Assembly (NCBI RefSeq): GCF_001039355.2 | Contig: NW_019775476.1 | Location: 220,015 to 284,014 of the forward strand | Length of the DNA stretch: 64,000 nt | From: Lingula anatina | Lineage: Eukaryota > Brachiopoda > Lingulata > Lingulida > Lingulidae | Direction of reading: 5' to 3' | In this document: piece by piece, positions 1-64,000 of the stretch | Layout: each line of letters starts with the position of its first letter | Numbering within the stretch: the stretch's first letter is position 1 | Program-made: the position numbers and the translations under genes | The notes under the pieces: generated by a model | Database searches by the model: none | What the model was told of the DNA's origin: nothing | The model's input: only the letters and a program-made list of their open reading frames with translations

Positions 1-204
1 GGGGGGGGGGTATACTACAAAAGTACCGAATGTCCTATCTTTGCTGTCGATGAGGTACGTTTTTAGTTCTTTCATTGAAAAGTCATCAGGTACTTCTGCT
101 AAATTTCTATTCCAACTGCTCCCATGAATATGTTTTCAAAAAAAATCAGGTGTTAACATGTTACGAAACTTTGAAAATTCAGATTGAAATGAGCACTCCT
201 CGAT

Positions 205-300
205 ATGGCGTCCGTCGTGTACACTCCACACTTTCCCCCTGAAACTTCAAATCCCGCAAAATCTCGCGTTCCCACGGATAATTTAGCGGAAGTCACGTGA
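205..300 (+). other. Short 31-codon ORF in a CpG-containing block, unproven
   Basis: The ORF starts with ATG GCG TCC and reads MASVVYTPHFPPETSNPAKS, then 11 more codons to TGA. The surroundings are richer in CpG than the rest of the window. Its composition looks protein-like and it could be a first coding exon or an upstream ORF, but I see no convincing donor and recognise no family. Treat it as a candidate only. Confidence 0.2.
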
Positions 301-301
301 C
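286..301. promoter_or_regulatory. Adjacent ETS-like and USF-like sites
   Basis: GCGGAAGT (286-293) matches the ETS core. It overlaps the perfect palindrome GTCACGTGAC (292-301), a CACGTG E-box of the USF/MYC type. TCTCGCG lies just upstream at 262-268. This grouping is typical of housekeeping promoters in animals, but no transcription start or dependent gene is evident, so the call rests on motifs alone. Confidence 0.25.
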
Positions 302-1141
302 CGTGGAAAAGACTCTATTTCCCATTGACAGCTGTACTAAAAAATGCCTGCAAAACTGCATTAACAAAAGAATTTGTTAAAACATTTCCTATCCCAATGA
401 ACAGTATACACATTGACTAAACTCCCAATGGCACAGAAATATACTGTTAAAGTGCTTCATTTCTTACCAGCAGTACTTGAACATGTGCATCCCTCTTGTT
501 TGTAAACAAACCACTGCACCTCTCACAGTCAGTAGCTCCCTCTGCCAGGTCTAAAACTTCAGGACACCTGTGCCTGGTCCTGAAAATAGAATAGGAAGTA
601 GTTTATACCCAAGGCTGCTCGTTGACACTAAAATGACAAGCAACACAAGAAATGTCAGGAAAAAATGGGGAAAAAATCACTAATCTTTCTCACAGCACTA
701 CATTCATCTATAACAGTCCGTGATTGGTCTATTTGGTGGATTCTGCCCTTAAAGATACCCCCACTCCCTTTTTTTTTTCTTCTGACACAAAATTAAAACC
801 TTGATACACTGCATACTGCTCCACCTAATATGTGACTGAGCTCTGTCAAGTTGAAAATGTGCTCGCTGTATGGACCACTAAGCCAGCATTACAACTGGTG
901 AGAGAGGCACAATTTCATGGGTGGAAAAAAGCTTAATGCAAATATCTGTGTCTGAATTTGCTTCAGATATTTGGAAATTTGGACAAATGATGCTGGGCAA
1001 GTTTGAAAATCTGAGATAAACATTTTAACTGGTTGTGACTAGTTTAAGTGCACTGCTGAGGAGTTATGTGAGAGAAGTGGAAATAGTGATAAAAAGATAC
1101 TTAAAAATACTTAAAAATACTTAAACTCAAATGAAAGGCCT

Positions 1142-1336
1142 ATTGTCACAACTGGTGTTTGTGATTGTTTGTAAGCATAAAGGAAATCAGTTCCCTGTCT
1201 TCACCTGCAAAACAATACTTACTGCCAACCAGGCTTATTGTCACAACTGATGGTTGTGTTTGTTTGTAAGCATACAGGAAATCAGCTTCCTGACTAAACT
1301 TGCAGAACAATACATAATCACTGCTAATAAGCCAGG
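1142..1336. repeat. Tandem duplication, two copies of about 95 bp
   Basis: Copy 1 (about 1142-1236) and copy 2 (about 1237-1336) share the core ATTGTCACAACTG, a GTTTGTAAGCAT block, then AGGAAATCAG and GCAAAACAATAC / GCAGAACAATAC. It lies directly upstream of the promoter of the small intronless gene, so duplicated regulatory sequence is possible but untested. Confidence 0.8.
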
Positions 1337-1466
1337 TATCCCTTCTGCACTGGGGCCATGCAGTTTGCTGTTTACAAAGACTTCCTCTTCCCATCACTGT
1401 TCACACCTTTTGTGTCATGTGTCCTGTTTTCCTGCACACCTGGGAGAGACAATAGGGAGCTGATAC

Positions 1467-1473
1467 TATAAAA
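1467..1473 (+). promoter_or_regulatory. TATA box of the small intronless gene
   Basis: TATAAAA lies 52 bases before the ATG at 1519. A start about 30 bases downstream would fall near CTGTCTCAGAAGT (about 1492-1504), giving a 5' leader of about 20 bases. The spacing is that of a standard TATA-driven RNA polymerase II promoter, which supports the downstream ORF being a transcribed gene. Confidence 0.6.
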
Positions 1474-1518
1474 CCCCCTGTCCCTGGCTCCTGTCTCAGA
1501 AGTCACTTGCTTGCCACC

Positions 1519-1977
1519 ATGCCATACGGTAAAGGTAGCTGGAAAAAACGAAGAAAAAGTCTATTTGTGAAGGGACACAAGTTTTCCCCTGGAAGACAGA
1601 AGCTTGACAGGCCTCCAGAGCCGGTTGTGAGAAGATTCATCAGACCCAGTGAAGAGTTGAACCAGGCAGCCTCCATTCCACCCCCTGTCGGGCCACCAAC
1701 AAATCTCAGCAGCAGCCCTGATGCACCTGTCATACTGAGACCCAGCAGAGCACAGCCAGAAAATGTGAGCAGTAGCCAGCCCCAACCCCCAGATGATGAA
1801 TACAAGTTGGTTTCAGCCAAAAGAATTGTCAATCTGGTCAACGAAATCTTGTCAGGGCATACAGCTGAGTGCTCTGGCTCAATGGTTTGGGACAAAGAAG
1901 CAGAAATTGGACTAAAATGTGACATGTGTCAGTTCAGGACAGGGAAGGATTCACAGTATAGTCCACTTAAGGAATAA
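1519..1977 (+). CDS. Small basic, proline-rich intronless protein with Cys pair
   Basis: A 152-residue ORF. The start is the ATG in GCCACCATGC, a near-perfect Kozak context; an in-frame TTG 12 bases earlier is not needed. The N-terminus is strongly basic (KGSWKKRRKSLFVKGHKF), like a nuclear localisation signal. The middle is rich in Pro and Ser. The C-terminal third has an amphipathic stretch (RIVNLVNEILSGH), then C118, C134 and C137, the last two as C-x2-C in a zinc-ribbon-like setting. The KR..F.PGRQ start and the late 'IGLKCDMCQF' recall N-terminal parts of Mutator-like transposase proteins common in marine invertebrates, but this is a loose memory-based resemblance. It has its own TATA box and a poly(A) signal at 2479. 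It sits on the same strand as the spectrin gene and is probably nested in one of its introns. It could be a domesticated or truncated transposon gene. Confidence 0.6.
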   Translation: MPYGKGSWKKRRKSLFVKGHKFSPGRQKLDRPPEPVVRRFIRPSEELNQAASIPPPVGPPTNLSSSPDAPVILRPSRAQPENVSSSQPQPPDDEYKLVSAKRIVNLVNEILSGHTAECSGSMVWDKEAEIGLKCDMCQFRTGKDSQYSPLKE

Positions 1978-2090
1978 TGGATTTAAACAATCTGGTTGAG
2001 TTTGATGACCTCTGTTGGTATTGTGCCAACTTCTTCATTAAATATGTGGGGAAAGATGAAAAGGAGTGTGAATCACAAAAAGACAATTGA
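1977..2090 (+). other. 37-codon ORF overlapping the stop of the upstream gene
   Basis: Its ATG shares an A with the TAA of the preceding ORF (TAATG). It reads MDLNNLVEFDDLCWYCANFF and continues to TGA at 2090, with a C-x2-C pair. The upstream ORF also ends soon after a C-x2-C pair, so the two could be parts of a zinc-binding domain broken by a frameshift, or this could be ordinary 3' UTR. A stop at 1968-1970 in this frame argues against simple read-through. No function is assigned. Confidence 0.25.
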
Positions 2091-2440
2091 ATTCGAGTGT
2101 AGAGCTAGAAGGAGAATCCTTAACCGTTATAGAAAATATGACCGATCAAAATCACTGAAATGTAATGACTATAGAAAATGCATATGATATGCGAAAACTT
2201 GTATTTCCTGATCACAGTTATTCAAAGATGAAAATGAATCATGAAAAGACAATTGCATTCAAGTTTAGTGGTGAGAGTGAATCACAAAAAGAATTGCATT
2301 CAAGTTTATAGCAAGAAGAGAATCTTTAACAGTTATAGAAAGTAGGTCAGATCTGAAGCATTGAAAAGTAATGACTATAGACAATTGATATCTATGCCAA
2401 ATCTTCTATTTCCTGATATCATTTTTTCAAAGAAAACATG
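2064..2440. repeat. Diverged tandem duplication of about 210 bp in the 3' UTR
   Basis: Copy 1 (from about 2064) and copy 2 (from about 2275) share GTGAATCACAAAAAGA, AGAGAATC.TTAAC.GTTATAGAAA, GTAATGACTATAGA and TATTTCCTGAT.. in the same order. The copies lie between the stop codon of the small intronless gene and its poly(A) signal. Confidence 0.7.
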
Positions 2441-2478
2441 TAATTAAAAGAAAATGTGATTTCAAGTTACTGCTCTTT

Positions 2479-2484
2479 AATAAA
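2479..2484 (+). terminator. Poly(A) signal AATAAA of the small intronless gene
   Basis: AATAAA lies about 500 bases after the stop codon at 1977 and is followed by TG-rich sequence (GTTTGTTGGTC near 2508). A second ATTAATAAA occurs near 2548. These are the first canonical signals downstream on the gene's strand. Confidence 0.5.
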
Positions 2485-3384
2485 CTAGTTGTGAAACATT
2501 TACACAAGTTTGTTGGTCTTTCTTCTACTCTAATCTGAGAAATTGAATTAATAAACTTAGAAATAAAGTAAACGTAAATTTAAAAAAAATTTAAATTATC
2601 ATGTACAGAATCAGGCCTTTCTCCATATTTGAGGCATTTTCATACATTACAACAATGTACCCTATTGTTGTTGATTCCATGAGGCTCTGCTGTGAGGTGA
2701 CTGGGGTTACAGCACAAGGTGACTCCACACAAGTGAGATATGTTCTTCAGTGCCTCTTGGTATATGCAGAACTTTTTCTTTTATCATAAATGCCACCCTG
2801 TGCACTTCAACAGTTATGAAGTGGCTGGCTCTTGGAAATGTGACCTGCTTTATCCCTTAATGGACCCTACCCGAATAACTGGTTGCTTTAGTCATAGCCT
2901 TGAATATCTCACTTATGTGTTATGCAGTTTTGCATTTTTAAATTTAATTGAAATTTGTCAGCTGTTGCCTGGAAAAATGCTTCCTGTCATTTTTTATATG
3001 AAATGATATAAGACCACTCCTTTTTCTACCCTGTGCTGCTCTAAAAATAGAAACTTGTAAATGTGATATAATATATATTTTAATGATAATGTGATATAAT
3101 TTATATTTAAATTGTCTTAAAATATACATTGTATCACATTAACAATTTTCCAAACCACCTAACATCATAAATAGACACTCAGAAACATATTTATTTATTT
3201 ATTCTCACCACAGGGATGAAAGACAAAAAAAGGAGTACATACATAAAATCGCACACAAAATTCCCATAGTGAAATCACATAATGAAATTATTTTATAGTA
3301 ATATAAATAATAAAATTATAAATATGCTCTCTCAACAGACACTTCAACTCTTGAAACAAACTTTTTTTATTCACATTCAAACAG
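2485..3384. other. Intron-like sequence before the first visible spectrin exon
   Basis: AT-rich sequence ending in the acceptor that opens the exon at 3385. The ORFs at 2601-3006 have no homologue I recognise and no consistent coding signal. I see nothing else here. Confidence 0.5.

Positions 3385-64000
<60,616 letters not shown>

Larger units (their letters stand above)
1..1466. other. Sequence upstream of the intronless gene, no confirmed gene
   Basis: This stretch begins with a run of ten G. It holds a small CpG-containing block near 205-301, a 12-base unit repeated about 2.5 times near 1096-1125, and a 95-base tandem duplication (1142-1336). The ORFs here are short and overlap on both strands across the duplication, so I call no gene. 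If the spectrin gene has exons upstream of the window, as its first visible exon implies, this is intronic sequence of that gene. Confidence 0.5.

Noticed and set aside
1503-1925. 140-codon minus-strand ORF over the small intronless gene
   Set aside because: The plus strand has the promoter, Kozak start and poly(A) signal. The minus ORF is a mirror of it.

Overview
The window is eukaryotic, AT-rich and intron-rich. Nearly all of it is one slice of a single giant plus-strand gene built from tandem spectrin repeats. Splice sites are GT-AG, most introns are 150 to 600 bases, and there are MITE-like elements, CA/CT microsatellites and two single-N assembly joins. This fits a bilaterian invertebrate, most likely marine and lophotrochozoan (mollusc-like), but I cannot name the species. 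The repeat signatures and the scale match the nesprin-1 / MSP-300 (SYNE1) family, giant proteins linking the nuclear envelope to the cytoskeleton. Neither the N-terminal calponin-homology domains nor the C-terminal KASH anchor is in the window. The first exon seen starts inside a repeat and the last runs off the end.

Layout. Positions 1-3384 precede the first visible spectrin exon and hold a small intronless gene (1519-1977, TATA box, near-perfect Kozak context). Positions 3385-38558 carry 15 copies of one module of about 215 residues (two spectrin repeats). Each module is encoded as an A exon (165 nt), a B exon (about 327 nt) and a C exon (about 153 nt), with phase-0 module boundaries. Positions 38853-42836 carry divergent repeats. 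A 9.6-kb intron (42837-52454) follows. From 52455 to the end the gene changes to single repeats of about 109 residues, each in one or two exons. I count 77 constitutive-looking exons and about 5,000 codons.

The 9.6-kb intron is the most interesting part. It holds a 2.6-kb open exon (46972-49575) preceded by a phase-0 splice acceptor, ending in its own stop and followed by AATAAA. It encodes a disordered tail with ten exact TQT motifs, four clusters of which have 8-residue spacing. TQT is the core of dynein light chain LC8 binding motifs. Further along, at 51247-51333, is an ORF with a strong Kozak context and a TATA-like box that starts MGACLSC, a classic N-myristoylation/palmitoylation signature. 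It ends at a perfect phase-0 donor matching the next spectrin exon. My reading is that the locus can be cut in two at this intron: an upstream isoform with an LC8-binding tail and no KASH domain, and a downstream isoform with a lipidated head. A nested intronless gene for the TQT protein is the main alternative.

Other introns contain very small in-frame exon candidates (9, 9, 12, 30 and 57 nt) with good splice signals, an intronic polyadenylation candidate and an alternative acceptor. All of these, and all exon boundaries, are read from sequence alone and need RNA evidence.
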